Shown: piece after piece, positions 9,623 through 18,880 of the stretch
Layout of the letters: each line of letters starts with the position of its first letter
Position numbering within the stretch: position 1 is the first letter of the stretch
NCBI RefSeq assembly: GCF_018882215.1
Contig: NZ_JACVOX010000003.1
Span: 307,896-371,895 of the forward strand
Direction of reading: 5' to 3'
DNA: 64,000 bases
From: Polynucleobacter sp. AP-Kaivos-20-H2
GTDB lineage: Bacteria > Pseudomonadota > Gammaproteobacteria > Burkholderiales > Burkholderiaceae
Notes under the pieces: generated by a model
What the model was told of the DNA's origin: nothing
What the model saw: only the letters and a program-made list of their open reading frames with translations
The model's database searches: none
Made by a program: the position numbers and the translations under genes

Positions 9623-10321
9623 CTATCCTTTAAGTCCAATATCCATAAGCCCAGAATCAGAAAAGGAGAAAAAACCGCTGCCACTCACAATACAGTGATC
9701 CAGGAGCTGAATATCTACCAGTTGCAAGGCATTTGCTAGTACTTTGGTAAGTTTTTGATCTGCTTCGCTCGGTAATGGATTGCCGCTGGGGTGGTTGTGG
9801 GCCACGATTAGGGCGCTCGCATTCTTAGCAAGGGCCTCCTTTAGGATTTCACGGGGGTAGATGGCTGTTTGGGCAATAGACCCCCTAAAAAGCTCATCAC
9901 ACTCAATCAAGTGAAGCCGGGAGTCTAAGTAGAGGCACAGAAAGACCTCATGGGGGAGGCGGCCAATTTTGGCCTGTAAAAACTCTCTGACGTGGTTGGG
10001 TGATGAAAAGATAGGGTCATGGGTCAAGCCATCCTCTAGACTTCTCTTAACCAGCTCATATGCCGCCTGAATTTGAGACCATTTAGAAAGACCCATGCCA
10101 TGGAGGCATGTGAATTCTTCGGGAGTGCTGGCTAATAGTCGGGGGAGACTCCCAAAGTGATGCAGTAGATCCTTGGCAAGGGCAACAGCACTTTTGCCCT
10201 TAACCCCAACCCGCAAAAAGATGGCAAGTAGTTCTGCATCAGAAAGTGACGCTGCGCCATTTAAGCGCAGTTTTTCTCGAGGCTGCTCATTTTTTGGCCA
10301 GCCTGTAATGGGGGAATGCAC
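9623..10321 (-). CDS. radC: RadC family JAMM/MPN-domain protein
   Basis: RadC-type proteins carry an N-terminal helix-hairpin-helix segment and a C-terminal JAMM metalloprotease-like domain. Their biochemical role is unsettled despite the repair-related name. The JAMM metal-binding motif AHNHPSGNPLPSEAD is intact, and a LHGMGLSKWSQIQAAYEL helix-hairpin-helix segment precedes it. The open frame extends upstream over fkpB. I chose the GTG at 10321 (VHSPITGWPK), which gives 232 residues, close to the family length, and removes the overlap with the divergent fkpB. The gene lies between rpmB and fkpB. Confidence 0.9.
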   Translation of the reverse strand: MHSPITGWPKNEQPREKLRLNGAASLSDAELLAIFLRVGVKGKSAVALAKDLLHHFGSLPRLLASTPEEFTCLHGMGLSKWSQIQAAYELVKRSLEDGLTHDPIFSSPNHVREFLQAKIGRLPHEVFLCLYLDSRLHLIECDELFRGSIAQTAIYPREILKEALAKNASALIVAHNHPSGNPLPSEADQKLTKVLANALQLVDIQLLDHCIVSGSGFFSFSDSGLMDIGLKG

Positions 10322-10335
10322 AGCCAGCGCAGGCC

Positions 10336-10345
10336 TAGATACAAT
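10336..10345. promoter_or_regulatory. Divergent -10 region for radC (-) and fkpB (+)
   Basis: TACAAT at 10340-10345 is followed after 6 nt by the fkpB ATG, and TGCACA lies 17 bp upstream as a fair -35, predicting a leaderless fkpB mRNA. On the other strand TATCTA (10341-10336) overlaps it and could start radC transcription about 7 nt before its GTG. Confidence 0.5.
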
Positions 10346-10351
10346 CACCTT

Positions 10352-10798
10352 ATGACTAAGCTTACTGTTTTGCCTAATTCCTATCTGACCCTCAACTATC
10401 GGCTCACTTTGCCCAGTGGGGAGGATTACATCAACACTTTTGTCGATCGTCCTGCGACGGTTTTGATGGGGTCTGGACAATTTGCTCCTTGCTTTGAGAA
10501 TGTACTGCTAGGTTTAGGTGTTGGTGAGAAAAAAAGTGCACTGCTTGCGCCAGAAGAAAGTTTTGGTGAGCGCAAAGAAGATTTAGTGCAATGGGTATCT
10601 TTGAAAGCGCTTAAAGAAGGTCGCGATGACGATGTGGAATTTAATCCTGGGGATGTGATTGAGTTCAATGCACCAGGCGGCGCTCAATACGCAGGTGTAC
10701 TGCAATCGATTAATGAAGAGGGAGCCTGGTTTGACTTTAATCATCCTTTGGCAGGCAGACCGGTGACTTTTGAAGCAGAGATTGTGGCAATTTTGTAA
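10352..10798 (+). CDS. fkpB: FKBP-type peptidyl-prolyl isomerase, SlpA/FkpB type
   Basis: This is a small cytoplasmic prolyl isomerase and chaperone of the SlyD-like class. The 148-residue protein has the split FKBP fold with an insert-in-flap domain: PSGEDYINTF, GSGQFAPCFENVLLGLGVGE and the conserved DFNHPLAGRPVTFE near the C-terminus. I set the start at the ATG at 10352 (MTKLTVLPNS), because a -10-like TACAAT ends six bases before it; an upstream in-frame ATG at 10316 would overlap radC. It is 3 bp from ispH, the same pairing as in E. coli. Confidence 0.94.
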   Translation: MTKLTVLPNSYLTLNYRLTLPSGEDYINTFVDRPATVLMGSGQFAPCFENVLLGLGVGEKKSALLAPEESFGERKEDLVQWVSLKALKEGRDDDVEFNPGDVIEFNAPGGAQYAGVLQSINEEGAWFDFNHPLAGRPVTFEAEIVAIL

Positions 10799-10801
10799 AC
10801 C

Positions 10802-11743
10802 ATGAGCGACTTTAATAACCCAGAAATTTTGATGGCTCAGCCGCGGGGTTTTTGCGCGGGTGTAGATCGCGCAATTAATATCGTCAATGAGGCACTCATT
10901 CGTTTTGGCGCGCCAATATATGTGCGCCATGAAATTGTGCACAACGCTTATGTAGTCAATGAGTTGCGCGATAAGGGCGCGGTATTTGTAGATGAATTGC
11001 ATGAGGTTCCCAAAGGCGGCATTGTTGTATTTAGTGCTCATGGCGTTTCTCAGGAAGTGCGCAAGGATGCTGAAGCGCGGGGTTTGCAGGTATATGACGC
11101 TACATGCCCCTTGGTTACCAAGGTTCACCTTGAGGTTGTCAAGATGTGTCAAGATGGCTTCACGGTATTGATGATCGGTCACGCTGGACATCCTGAAGTT
11201 GAAGGAACGATGGGGCAGGTGAAAGAAGGTGTTTTCTTGATCGAGAAAGTTGGCGATGTGGGTTCTTTGCCTTTCCCGCCCGATGAAAAGATTGCATTTG
11301 TTACCCAGACAACACTCTCAGTAGATGAGACAAAAGAAATTGTCGATGCGCTAACGATGAAGTTTCCCAATATTGTTCAGCCCCGTAAGCAAGATATTTG
11401 TTATGCCACTCAGAATCGTCAAGATGCTGTGAAATTCATGGCGCCTCAGGTTGAGGTCGTTATTGTCGTGGGAAGTGCGACAAGTTCGAACTCCAATCGC
11501 TTGCGTGAGCTTTCTGAAAAGCTCGGTGTTCCGTCTTACATGGTGGATTCACCAGATCAGTTGAAGTCAGAATGGTTCGCTGGAAAAAAACGCGTTGGCT
11601 TAACTGCAGGCGCATCGGCTCCAGAGAGCCTTGCGCAATCGATTGTTAGCCGGATTCAGGAATTTGGCCCAAGACACGTTCGGGCACTTGATGGGGTAGT
11701 AGAAGAAGTCACTTTTTCTCTACCCAAAAACCTAATTGGGTAG
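10802..11743 (+). CDS. ispH: 4-hydroxy-3-methylbut-2-enyl diphosphate reductase
   Basis: IspH catalyses the last step of the non-mevalonate isoprenoid pathway, reducing HMBPP to IPP and DMAPP with a 4Fe-4S cluster. The 313-residue protein has the three cluster cysteines in [21 protein letters not shown] and [12 protein letters not shown]. It follows fkpB by 3 bp. The same pathway is represented in the window by dxs (38210) and its product is used by ispA (37260). Confidence 0.97.
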   Translation: MSDFNNPEILMAQPRGFCAGVDRAINIVNEALIRFGAPIYVRHEIVHNAYVVNELRDKGAVFVDELHEVPKGGIVVFSAHGVSQEVRKDAEARGLQVYDATCPLVTKVHLEVVKMCQDGFTVLMIGHAGHPEVEGTMGQVKEGVFLIEKVGDVGSLPFPPDEKIAFVTQTTLSVDETKEIVDALTMKFPNIVQPRKQDICYATQNRQDAVKFMAPQVEVVIVVGSATSSNSNRLRELSEKLGVPSYMVDSPDQLKSEWFAGKKRVGLTAGASAPESLAQSIVSRIQEFGPRHVRALDGVVEEVTFSLPKNLIG

Positions 11744-11745
11744 TG

Positions 11746-12939
11746 TTAGTCGACTTGCTTTAGCAGCTCACGCAGCATATTGCACATCTGACGAATTTCA
11801 TCATCCGATACATTTAAAGCAGGCATAAAGCGTAACAAGTTCGGTCTTGGTGAATTAATCAGCAGTCCCTCAGGACTACGATCTCTGGCAAGATCAACTA
11901 GTTTTGGGCCAATATCTTTTCCAAGCATCAATGCGCGCAGCAATCCTTCGCCACGCTCACCTTCAAGATTAAATTCTGCACAAAGCTTGAGTAATTCAGA
12001 CTTGAGCAATTCACCTTTAGATTTGACGCTATCTAAAAATCCTGGGGCTAACAGTTGCTCAATGACGCTAATACCAACAGCTGTCATGAGTGGGTTGCCG
12101 TTATAGGTCCCACCTTGATCGCCTGGCACAAAGCAAGCTACCGCATCTGTTGCCAATAGAGCTGCTAATGGAACACCACCACCAATGCCTTTACCTAAAG
12201 TCATGATGTCAGGCTCAATACCGTAGTTTTGGTAAGCAAAGAGCTTGCCGGTACGGCCGCAACCAGCCTGTACTTCATCAGCAATTAACAGAATATTATT
12301 TTCTTTAGTGAACTTGCGTAGCTCACGCATGAATTCTTGAGTAGTTGGAATCACGCCGCCTTCGCCTTGTACTGGTTCAAGCATGACTGCAACGGTTTTA
12401 TCGGTCACAAGTTTCTTAACCGACTCTAAATCATTTAAATCCGCTTTAGGAAAGCCCGCTACTTGAGGAGCAAACATCGTATCCCAGTTTGGCTTTCCGG
12501 AGGCGCTCATAGTTGCTAATGTGCGACCATGAAAGCTGTGACCAAAGGTAATAATTTCAAAGGCGCCTGATTTGTTGAGTTGGCCCCATTTGCGCGCTAA
12601 CTTAATGGCACCTTCATTGGCTTCAGCTCCGCTATTGGCAAAGAAGACTTTATTGAAGCAGCTGTTTTTAGTGAGAAGGTTAGATAAACTAATCATTGGT
12701 TCGTTGTAGAACGCGGGGCTTGGATTAATCAACTTCCTTGCTTGCGCATTGAGCGCTTCAATCATTCCTGGGTTGCAGTGACCTAAGCAGTTAACGGCCC
12801 AGCCTTGCAAGAAATCCAAATAGCGTTTCCCATTGTTATCCGTTAGCCATGAACCATTGCCCTCCATCATCACCACCTCTGGGCGCGGTGTAATAAACAT
12901 GACTGAGTGGGTGTCAATAGTCTGAGTTGGCTTATTCAT
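11746..12939 (-). CDS. argD: Class III aminotransferase, acetylornithine transaminase type
   Basis: This PLP-dependent aminotransferase most likely exchanges the amino group of N-acetylornithine and 2-oxoglutarate in arginine synthesis. The 397-residue protein shows NSGAEANEGAIKLARK, FHGRTLATMSASGKP, the cofactor-contacting LIADEVQAGCGRTGK and the Schiff-base lysine in TLGKGIGGGVPLAA. All fit the ArgD branch. It is convergent with ispH with only 2 bp between the stops. A related class III enzyme such as succinylornithine or 4-aminobutyrate transaminase cannot be excluded from sequence alone. Confidence 0.85.
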   Translation of the reverse strand: MNKPTQTIDTHSVMFITPRPEVVMMEGNGSWLTDNNGKRYLDFLQGWAVNCLGHCNPGMIEALNAQARKLINPSPAFYNEPMISLSNLLTKNSCFNKVFFANSGAEANEGAIKLARKWGQLNKSGAFEIITFGHSFHGRTLATMSASGKPNWDTMFAPQVAGFPKADLNDLESVKKLVTDKTVAVMLEPVQGEGGVIPTTQEFMRELRKFTKENNILLIADEVQAGCGRTGKLFAYQNYGIEPDIMTLGKGIGGGVPLAALLATDAVACFVPGDQGGTYNGNPLMTAVGISVIEQLLAPGFLDSVKSKGELLKSELLKLCAEFNLEGERGEGLLRALMLGKDIGPKLVDLARDRSPEGLLINSPRPNLLRFMPALNVSDDEIRQMCNMLRELLKQVD

Positions 12940-13020
12940 GCTGATCTGCTTGGCTTAAAAATGAAAAGTAAGGGTTCTAAAGTAATAACTCTATTATCTA
13001 ACTGAATGGGTTTGCAGGCT

Positions 13021-14061
13021 CTAGGCTATTGCTAAATCAGCAGCGCTAGTAAATGAGTCGGCAAAGAATTCTTCCTCAGGCAGATGACATTTGGATGAAA
13101 AGTCATTTCTGGCGGCATTGACCATCACTGGGGCACCACAAGCATAGACCTGAAAACCCTTCATATCAAGATGGTCAGCCATCACAGCTTGATGGACAAA
13201 GCCAGTGCGACCTTGCCAGCCATCCTCCGCAAAGGCGTCTGAAATCACCGGGACGTATTTAAAGTCAGCAATTTCATTTTCCCAAGCTTTGCACAAATCA
13301 CCTAAATACAGATCGCCAGGGCGACGTCCACCCCAGTACAAATGAATGGGTCGATGAATCTTTTTCACCCGCATTTGTTCGATGATTGATTTGATTGGGG
13401 CAAAGCCCGTGCCAGCTGCAACAAAAATAATTGGTTTCTTAGAATCTTCTCTTAAGAAAAAGCTACCCAAGGGACCTTCAAAACGAAGAATATCTTTTTC
13501 TTTTAATGCGGGCGTGACGGCACCAAACACAAAGTCAGTAAATAGGCCGCCTGGCAAATGACGAATATGCAACTCCAGTGGACCTTCTTGCTCAGGCGCA
13601 TTGGCGATGGAGTAAGCACGTCGTTGGCCATCCTTAAGGAGAAACTCCAAATACTGCCCAGCCAGGAATTGAAAGCGTTCTGCAGCGGGTAGTTGAAGCT
13701 TGAGAATGGCGACATCATCACTGGGTTTGGTAATCGCGTTGACTCGGCAAGGCACCTTGCGAATCGCAATATCGCCCGCTCCTTGTACTTCACGAGCTTC
13801 AATCAGCAGGTCTGATTGGGGATGGGAGCAGCAAAACAGAATGCCACCCGCAGTCTCATCGGCCTTGCTCAGGGCGCTTTCACTATGCTGGTCATGAGTG
13901 ACTTGACCTTCTAAAACTTTACCTTTGCAGGAGCCACAAGCACCATTTTTGCAGCCATAGGGCAGGTTGATGCCTTGACGAAGAGCGGCCTCCAGGAGAT
14001 TCTCATCTGGATTGACGGTAAATTGTTTGCCGCTCGTTTTGAGCGTGACCTGATAAGACAC
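13021..14061 (-). CDS. 2Fe-2S ferredoxin / FAD-NAD(P)H oxidoreductase (AscD/Fre-like)
   Basis: This is an electron-transfer flavoprotein with an N-terminal plant-type ferredoxin domain (PYGCKNGACGSCKGKVLEG, then FCCSH as the distant fourth cysteine), an FAD-binding barrel (RRAYSIANAP) and a C-terminal NAD(P)H domain (IFVAAGTGFAPIKSI and YACGAPVMV). The layout matches CDP-6-deoxy-glucoseen reductase-like and phenol hydroxylase-type reductases. I chose the GTG at 14061 (VSYQVTLKTSG), because AAAGGA lies 6 nt before it; the ATG at 14067 would touch that site. It stands alone and faces away from the SDR gene. The partner oxygenase or dehydratase is not adjacent. Confidence 0.82.
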   Translation of the reverse strand: MSYQVTLKTSGKQFTVNPDENLLEAALRQGINLPYGCKNGACGSCKGKVLEGQVTHDQHSESALSKADETAGGILFCCSHPQSDLLIEAREVQGAGDIAIRKVPCRVNAITKPSDDVAILKLQLPAAERFQFLAGQYLEFLLKDGQRRAYSIANAPEQEGPLELHIRHLPGGLFTDFVFGAVTPALKEKDILRFEGPLGSFFLREDSKKPIIFVAAGTGFAPIKSIIEQMRVKKIHRPIHLYWGGRRPGDLYLGDLCKAWENEIADFKYVPVISDAFAEDGWQGRTGFVHQAVMADHLDMKGFQVYACGAPVMVNAARNDFSSKCHLPEEEFFADSFTSAADLAIA

Positions 14062-14084
14062 TCTCATTCCTTTCAATAAATCGT

Positions 14085-14090
14085 TACGAT
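14085..14090 (+). promoter_or_regulatory. -10 element of the SDR gene
   Basis: TACGAT is followed by 7 nt and then the ATG at 14098. This spacing predicts transcription starting at the start codon itself and supports the ATG at 14098 over the one at 14089, which lies inside the hexamer. Confidence 0.45.
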
Positions 14091-14097
14091 GTTACTT

Positions 14098-14985
14098 ATG
14101 CAATCTTTTGGTAAGCCTTCAATCCTGATTATTGGCTGCGGAGACATCGGTCTTCGGGTAGCTAAACAACTTTCGCGAAGCCACCGTGTCTTTGCGCTTA
14201 CCTCTCAACAAAATCGCTTTCAGGAGTTGAGGGCGGTTGGCGCGATTCCTATTTTGGGTAATCTGGATAATCCAGAGTCTTTATGGCGCCTTAGCGGTTT
14301 AGCTCAAACCGTCATTCATCTAGCGCCACCGCAAAATGGTGGAAATCGTGATTGCCGAACCCGCAACCTTCTCCGAATTTTAGCCCAAGGCTCCAATACC
14401 GTCAGGCGCCTGATTTATATCAGCACCACCGGTGTTTACGGTGATCATAGGGGTGGAAAGGTGAGTGAGGCTACCCCAGTAAACCCCCAAAGTGAGCGTG
14501 CGCAAAGAAGGGTGGATGCCGAGAGGATTCTCCGTTTATGGGCGCCCGCCCATGGAGTGGCTTTGACGATTCTGCGCGTTCCCGGAATTTATGCAGCCGA
14601 CCGCTTACCGATTGAGAGGCTTCAGGCGCAAACACCTGCATTACTGCCGGAGGAGGATGCTTATTCGAATCACATTCATAGCGATGATTTAGCGAGGCTA
14701 GTCTGCGCAGCGGTCTACCATGGCAAGCCTCAGCGCATCATTAATGCCTGTGATGGCGGCGAGACCAAAATGGGTGATTACTTTGATGAAGTGGCGGATG
14801 CATTTGGCTTGGAAAGACCAGTTAGATTGCCTGGCAGCGAGTTGCAGAAAATTGTTAGCCCGATGCTTTGGTCCTTTATGCGCGAGTCACGCAGGGTTAC
14901 CAATCAGCGCCTACCGGAATTAAAAACACCACTACGCTATCCCAGCGTAGGACATTTTCTGAAAACTATTTCCAAGAATCCTTGA
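14098..14985 (+). CDS. NAD(P)-dependent epimerase/dehydratase, extended SDR (YeeZ-like)
   Basis: The protein has an N-terminal Rossmann motif IIGCGDIGLRVAKQL and the SDR active-site region YISTTGVYGDHRGG, in which the Ser and Tyr catalytic residues can be placed, although the usual YxxxK lysine is not evident. This resembles the E. coli YeeZ group of unknown substrate. Length from the ATG at 14098 is 295 residues. The 3' end overlaps the convergent glnS gene by 20 bp. No sugar or cell-wall genes lie beside it, so the substrate is unknown. Confidence 0.8.
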   Translation: MQSFGKPSILIIGCGDIGLRVAKQLSRSHRVFALTSQQNRFQELRAVGAIPILGNLDNPESLWRLSGLAQTVIHLAPPQNGGNRDCRTRNLLRILAQGSNTVRRLIYISTTGVYGDHRGGKVSEATPVNPQSERAQRRVDAERILRLWAPAHGVALTILRVPGIYAADRLPIERLQAQTPALLPEEDAYSNHIHSDDLARLVCAAVYHGKPQRIINACDGGETKMGDYFDEVADAFGLERPVRLPGSELQKIVSPMLWSFMRESRRVTNQRLPELKTPLRYPSVGHFLKTISKNP

Positions 14986-16738
14986 GGCTAACCGTACGGT
15001 TGAATACTGGCTTGCCAGATTTGGAGTCATTTTTGTCGGCGACAAAGTAGCCGTGACGCTCAAACTGGAATTGATCTTCTGCTTTGGCATCTTTCATGCA
15101 GGGTTCTAAGTAAGCAGCAATTGTTTGCTTTGAATTTGGATTGATCGATTCTAAGAAATTCTTGTCACCACTATCTGGGTGGGGGTCGCTAAACAGATGA
15201 TCGTATAGACGCACTTCTGCAGGAATCGCTTCAGCCGCGCTGATCCAGTGAATATTGCCCTTGACCTTGTAGTTATTGGAGCCAGCAGTGCCACTCTTGC
15301 TATCGGGAAAGTGTGTCACGTTGACTTGGGTGACATTCCCTTGTGCATCGGTTTCAAAACCAGTGCATTCCACTACAAAGCCATGGCGTAAGCGAACGCG
15401 GCTACCAGGCTGGTCTCCAATTGGTGGATAAAGTCTGAAGAATCCCTTGATAGGCTCTTTCATAAAGTCATCCGCCTCAATCCACAGTTCGCGTGTGAAA
15501 TGAAATTCACGATTGCCCCACTCTGGATGATTAGGATGGCGCGGTGCAGAGCAAGCTTCTTTTGCTGAGGCATCAAAGTTTTCAACGACGAGCTTGAGTG
15601 GCTTGAGCACTGCAGTAGCACGTGGAGCTCTGACTTCTAGATCATCACGTAATGCTTGATCAAGGGTGCTCATATCAATCCAGCTATCAGCTTTAGAGAC
15701 GCCAATGCGCTCGCAGAACAAACGAATACTTTCAGGGGTGTAGCCACGACGACGGATGCCTACGATGGTTGGCATCCGCGGGTCATCCCAGCCCTCAACA
15801 TGCTTTTCTTCTACAAGCTGCAGTAACTTACGTTTACTGGTGATGGTGTAGGTCAGGTTGAGGCGTGCGAACTCATATTGATGTGGTACCGGGTCTTTAA
15901 AGACACCCAATTCTTTTAATGAATTCACAATCCAATCGTACAAGGGGCGATTGTTCTCGAACTCTAGCGTGCAGATGGAGTGAGAGACATTCTCTAAGGC
16001 GTCAGAGATGCAATGGGTGAAGTCATATAAAGGGTAAATGCACCATTTGCTGCCCGTGCGGTGGTGATCGGTATGGCGGATGCGGTAAACCACGGGATCA
16101 CGCATCACAATATTGGGATGCGTCATGTCAATTTTCAGGCGCAGTACATGCTCACCATCCTTGAACTTCCCAGCACGCATTTCACGGAATAAGGAGAGAT
16201 TCTCTTCTGGGCTGCGATCGCGGTAAGGACTATTTTTTCCCGCTTGGCCAAAGTTACCTCGATTGGTATGAATGTCATCAGCACTTTGGCTATCGACATA
16301 TGCTTTGCCATTCTGAATCAAGATTTCAGCAAACTCATAGAGGCGATCAAAATAATCGCTTGCATGATAAAGATGGGTTCCCCAATCAAAACCAAGCCAC
16401 TTCACTGCTTCCAAAATACTGTCTGCGTACTCGACATCCTCTTTAACAGGATTGGTGTCATCTAAACGCATATTGCAGCGCGCACCTCCAGCTTGACTGT
16501 TGTAATCAGCAGCTAATCCAAAGTTCAGGCAAATGCTTTTAGCGTGACCAATATGTAAGTAGCCATTAGGCTCTGGTGGAAAGCGGGTGATGATCGATGG
16601 GATAGGCTCCCCAGCTAAATTGGTGCGCTGTGCAAAAGCCCCACTTGCCAAATCATGATCGATGATCTGGCGCAAGAAATTAGACGGTTCGGCTATAGCG
16701 CCGGTATTTGCTTTGGAAGGTTTGCTATCTTGGGACAT
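14966..16738 (-). CDS. glnS: Glutaminyl-tRNA synthetase
   Basis: GlnRS charges tRNA-Gln directly. The 590-residue protein has FPPEPNGYLHIGHAKSICLN as the class I HIGH region and [10 protein letters not shown] in place of the second signature, followed by the C-terminal anticodon-binding barrels (RLRHGFVVECTGF, VNVTHFPDS). The frame is open further upstream, into the tctA terminator. I set the start at the ATG at 16738 (MSQDSKPSK), 6 nt after a minus-strand TACAAT. A 20-bp overlap with the end of the SDR gene is tail to tail. Confidence 0.97.
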   Translation of the reverse strand: MSQDSKPSKANTGAIAEPSNFLRQIIDHDLASGAFAQRTNLAGEPIPSIITRFPPEPNGYLHIGHAKSICLNFGLAADYNSQAGGARCNMRLDDTNPVKEDVEYADSILEAVKWLGFDWGTHLYHASDYFDRLYEFAEILIQNGKAYVDSQSADDIHTNRGNFGQAGKNSPYRDRSPEENLSLFREMRAGKFKDGEHVLRLKIDMTHPNIVMRDPVVYRIRHTDHHRTGSKWCIYPLYDFTHCISDALENVSHSICTLEFENNRPLYDWIVNSLKELGVFKDPVPHQYEFARLNLTYTITSKRKLLQLVEEKHVEGWDDPRMPTIVGIRRRGYTPESIRLFCERIGVSKADSWIDMSTLDQALRDDLEVRAPRATAVLKPLKLVVENFDASAKEACSAPRHPNHPEWGNREFHFTRELWIEADDFMKEPIKGFFRLYPPIGDQPGSRVRLRHGFVVECTGFETDAQGNVTQVNVTHFPDSKSGTAGSNNYKVKGNIHWISAAEAIPAEVRLYDHLFSDPHPDSGDKNFLESINPNSKQTIAAYLEPCMKDAKAEDQFQFERHGYFVADKNDSKSGKPVFNRTVSLKDSWK

Positions 16739-16744
16739 AGCCAC

Positions 16745-16750
16745 ATTGTA
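16745..16750 (-). promoter_or_regulatory. -10 element of glnS
   Basis: The minus strand reads TACAAT here, followed by six bases and the glnS ATG at 16738. This is the spacing of a leaderless transcript. It lies just downstream of the tctBA terminator, so glnS is likely its own unit. Confidence 0.45.
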
Positions 16751-16770
16751 GAGAAAACCCCCAGCCCATA

Positions 16771-16798
16771 AAGAAAAAGCCCGCAAACAGCTGCGGGC
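16771..16798 (-). terminator. Terminator of tctBA
   Basis: A perfect stem, GCCCGCA / TGCGGGC at 16779-16798, is followed on the minus strand by TTTTTCTTT. It lies directly after tctA and before glnS. Confidence 0.85.
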
Positions 16799-16822
16799 TC
16801 GTTTCTGTGAGGCGTAAAACTA

Positions 16823-18325
16823 TCAGTCTTCGACGAAAGCCTCTTCGCGAGTCTTCTTAACCGCAGGCAGGGCCACGATCACCACCAAGAGGGCTGATGC
16901 AATGAGCAATCCCAAGGAGAGTGGGCGAGTCAAGAAGGTAGTGAAATCACCACGGGAAAGTAATAACGCGCGGCGGAAGTTCTCTTCCATCATTGGTCCT
17001 AATACGAAGCCCAAAAGCAATGGAGGCGGTTCGCAACCCAGTTTGAAGAAGAGGTAACCAATGATGCCGAAGGCAGCGGTCACGTATACGTCAAATACGG
17101 TGTTGTTTACGGTATAGACACCGATACAGCAGAAAACCAGAATGGCTGGGTACATGAAGCGATAAGGAATCTTTAGTAACTTTACCCAGATACCAATCAG
17201 GGGCAAGTTCAAGAGAATCAACATGACGTTTCCAATCCACATGGAAGCGATCAGACCCCAGAACAAGGCTGGGTTACTGGTCATTACTTGAGGACCTGGT
17301 TGAATGTTGTGAATAGTCATTGCGCCAACCATCAATGCCATCACTGCGTTTGGTGGGATACCCAAAGTCAACAATGGAATGAATGAGGTTTGAGCGGCAG
17401 CATTGTTAGCTGATTCAGGACCAGCAACACCTTCAATGGCGCCTTTACCGAACTCATGGCTGTACTTAGATGATTTTTTCTCAACCGAGTAAGCGCCAAA
17501 AGCAGCAAGTGCTGCGCCACCGCCCGGTAGGATACCTAGAATCGAACCAATCGTTGTGCCGCGCAAGATGGAGGGAATCATGCGCTTGACATCTTCCTTT
17601 GTAGGAATCATCGTGGTCATTTTGTTAAGGAAGCCTTCGTCCTCATCGGTTTTCTCAAGGTTACCCATGATCTCTGCGAAACCAAAGACACCCATCGCAA
17701 CTGCAACGAAGCCAATACCATCGCTCAACTCAGGAATATCAAACGCATAACGCGAAACACCAGAGTTAACGTCAGTGCCGATCAAGCCCATTAGAAGGCC
17801 CAAGACGATCATGCCAATCGCTTTGATCAAAGAGCCGGATGCCAATACAACCGCACCGATCAAGCCCAAGATCATCAGAGAGAAGTACTCCGCTGGACCA
17901 AACTTAAATGCCAACTGTGAGAGTGGTGCAGCAAAAGCGGCCAACACTAAAGTTGCCACGCAACCCGCAAAGAATGAACCCATGCCGGCAGTGAACAATG
18001 CAACACCAGCTCGACCATTTCTGGCCATTTGGTAGCCATCGATCGCCGTCACCACCGAGGACGTCTCTCCTGGGATGTTCAACAGAATTGCTGTTGTAGA
18101 ACCGCCGTACTGTGAGCCGTAGTAAATACCAGCCAACATAATTAATGCAGCGATTGGAGGCAAGGCATAAGTAGCTGGCAACAACATGGCAATCGTGGCG
18201 ATGGGACCCAAGCCTGGCAATACGCCAATCAGGGTTCCCAATACGCAGCCGATCAGGCAGTACAGAAGATTTTGTAATGTAAACGCAGTATCAAAACCGA
18301 GAGCTAAGTTAGCAAATAAATCCAT
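16823..18325 (-). CDS. tctA: Tripartite tricarboxylate transporter, large membrane subunit TctA
   Basis: TctA is the large permease subunit of TTT-family carriers, which use a periplasmic binding protein (TctC) and a small membrane subunit (TctB) to import carboxylates. The 500-residue protein is almost wholly hydrophobic with about 12 membrane segments. Family hallmarks are the glycine-rich GVLPGLGPIATIAML near residue 40, the STTAILLNIPGE motif and ILGILPGGGAALAAFGAY. It is 19 bp downstream of tctB. The substrate cannot be inferred, because no TctC gene lies beside the pair. Confidence 0.93.
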   Translation of the reverse strand: MDLFANLALGFDTAFTLQNLLYCLIGCVLGTLIGVLPGLGPIATIAMLLPATYALPPIAALIMLAGIYYGSQYGGSTTAILLNIPGETSSVVTAIDGYQMARNGRAGVALFTAGMGSFFAGCVATLVLAAFAAPLSQLAFKFGPAEYFSLMILGLIGAVVLASGSLIKAIGMIVLGLLMGLIGTDVNSGVSRYAFDIPELSDGIGFVAVAMGVFGFAEIMGNLEKTDEDEGFLNKMTTMIPTKEDVKRMIPSILRGTTIGSILGILPGGGAALAAFGAYSVEKKSSKYSHEFGKGAIEGVAGPESANNAAAQTSFIPLLTLGIPPNAVMALMVGAMTIHNIQPGPQVMTSNPALFWGLIASMWIGNVMLILLNLPLIGIWVKLLKIPYRFMYPAILVFCCIGVYTVNNTVFDVYVTAAFGIIGYLFFKLGCEPPPLLLGFVLGPMMEENFRRALLLSRGDFTTFLTRPLSLGLLIASALLVVIVALPAVKKTREEAFVED

Positions 18326-18344
18326 TTTTTAGTATCCCGGCTCG

Positions 18345-18803
18345 TTATTGTAAGAAGAAAGGCAGTAATGGGAACTGTAATTTCAGACCCATAACGAATA
18401 CCGAGTAAGTGAAAACAATCAGAAATGTGGCATTGATTAAAGTGCCTTTCCAATGAAATTCATGACTTGCGCTGGCTGACATAAATACCAAAACGAAGAC
18501 GGCTACGATAAAGCCCATCGTAGGCAAGAGGATGCCGTATGCAATGACGGATCCAGTAATGAGGCCAATAACCTTCCAATTGAAAGGAGGGATTTTTTCA
18601 ATCGCTGCTTTAGCGCTGAGTGACTTCACTAGGATGAGTAAACCCAAGGCTGTCATGACTATGCCGAGCCAGAAGGGAAAGTATCCAGGACCCATTTTGG
18701 CCGCAGTTCCCATTGGATACTGGGTAGCCATGAAGGTGAAAAAGAGACCAATGACCATATACATTAGGCCAGCCCCAAAATCTTTTTGATTGCGGATTTC
18801 CAA
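18345..18803 (-). CDS. tctB: Tripartite tricarboxylate transporter, small membrane subunit TctB
   Basis: The 152-residue protein has four predicted membrane helices and the TctB-type opening (DFGAGLMYMVIGLFFTF, then GPGYFPFWLGIVMTALGL). The start is a TTG at 18803, supported by AAGGAG six bases upstream. It is the first gene of tctBA and diverges from alaS across a 121-bp region that contains a palindrome. No binding-protein gene (tctC) is in this operon. Confidence 0.9.
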   Translation of the reverse strand: MEIRNQKDFGAGLMYMVIGLFFTFMATQYPMGTAAKMGPGYFPFWLGIVMTALGLLILVKSLSAKAAIEKIPPFNWKVIGLITGSVIAYGILLPTMGFIVAVFVLVFMSASASHEFHWKGTLINATFLIVFTYSVFVMGLKLQFPLLPFFLQ

Positions 18804-18880
18804 GTTGCGCTCCTTAATTACCGACTTATTTGTCGATTTATTGATGTTGAGCGATTGTAAGGCAGGATATGGGGATCTTG

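Noticed and set aside
10322..10480. Extended radC reading frame over the start of fkpB
   Set aside because: The added residues do not look like RadC, and fkpB is a clear gene on the other strand. GTG 10321 gives the usual length.
14966..14985. Tail-to-tail overlap of the SDR gene and glnS as a special arrangement
   Set aside because: A 20-bp 3' overlap is ordinary in compact genomes and needs no special explanation.
16739..16786. Longer glnS start
   Set aside because: It would begin inside the tctBA terminator hairpin. The ATG at 16738 has a -10-like hexamer six bases upstream.
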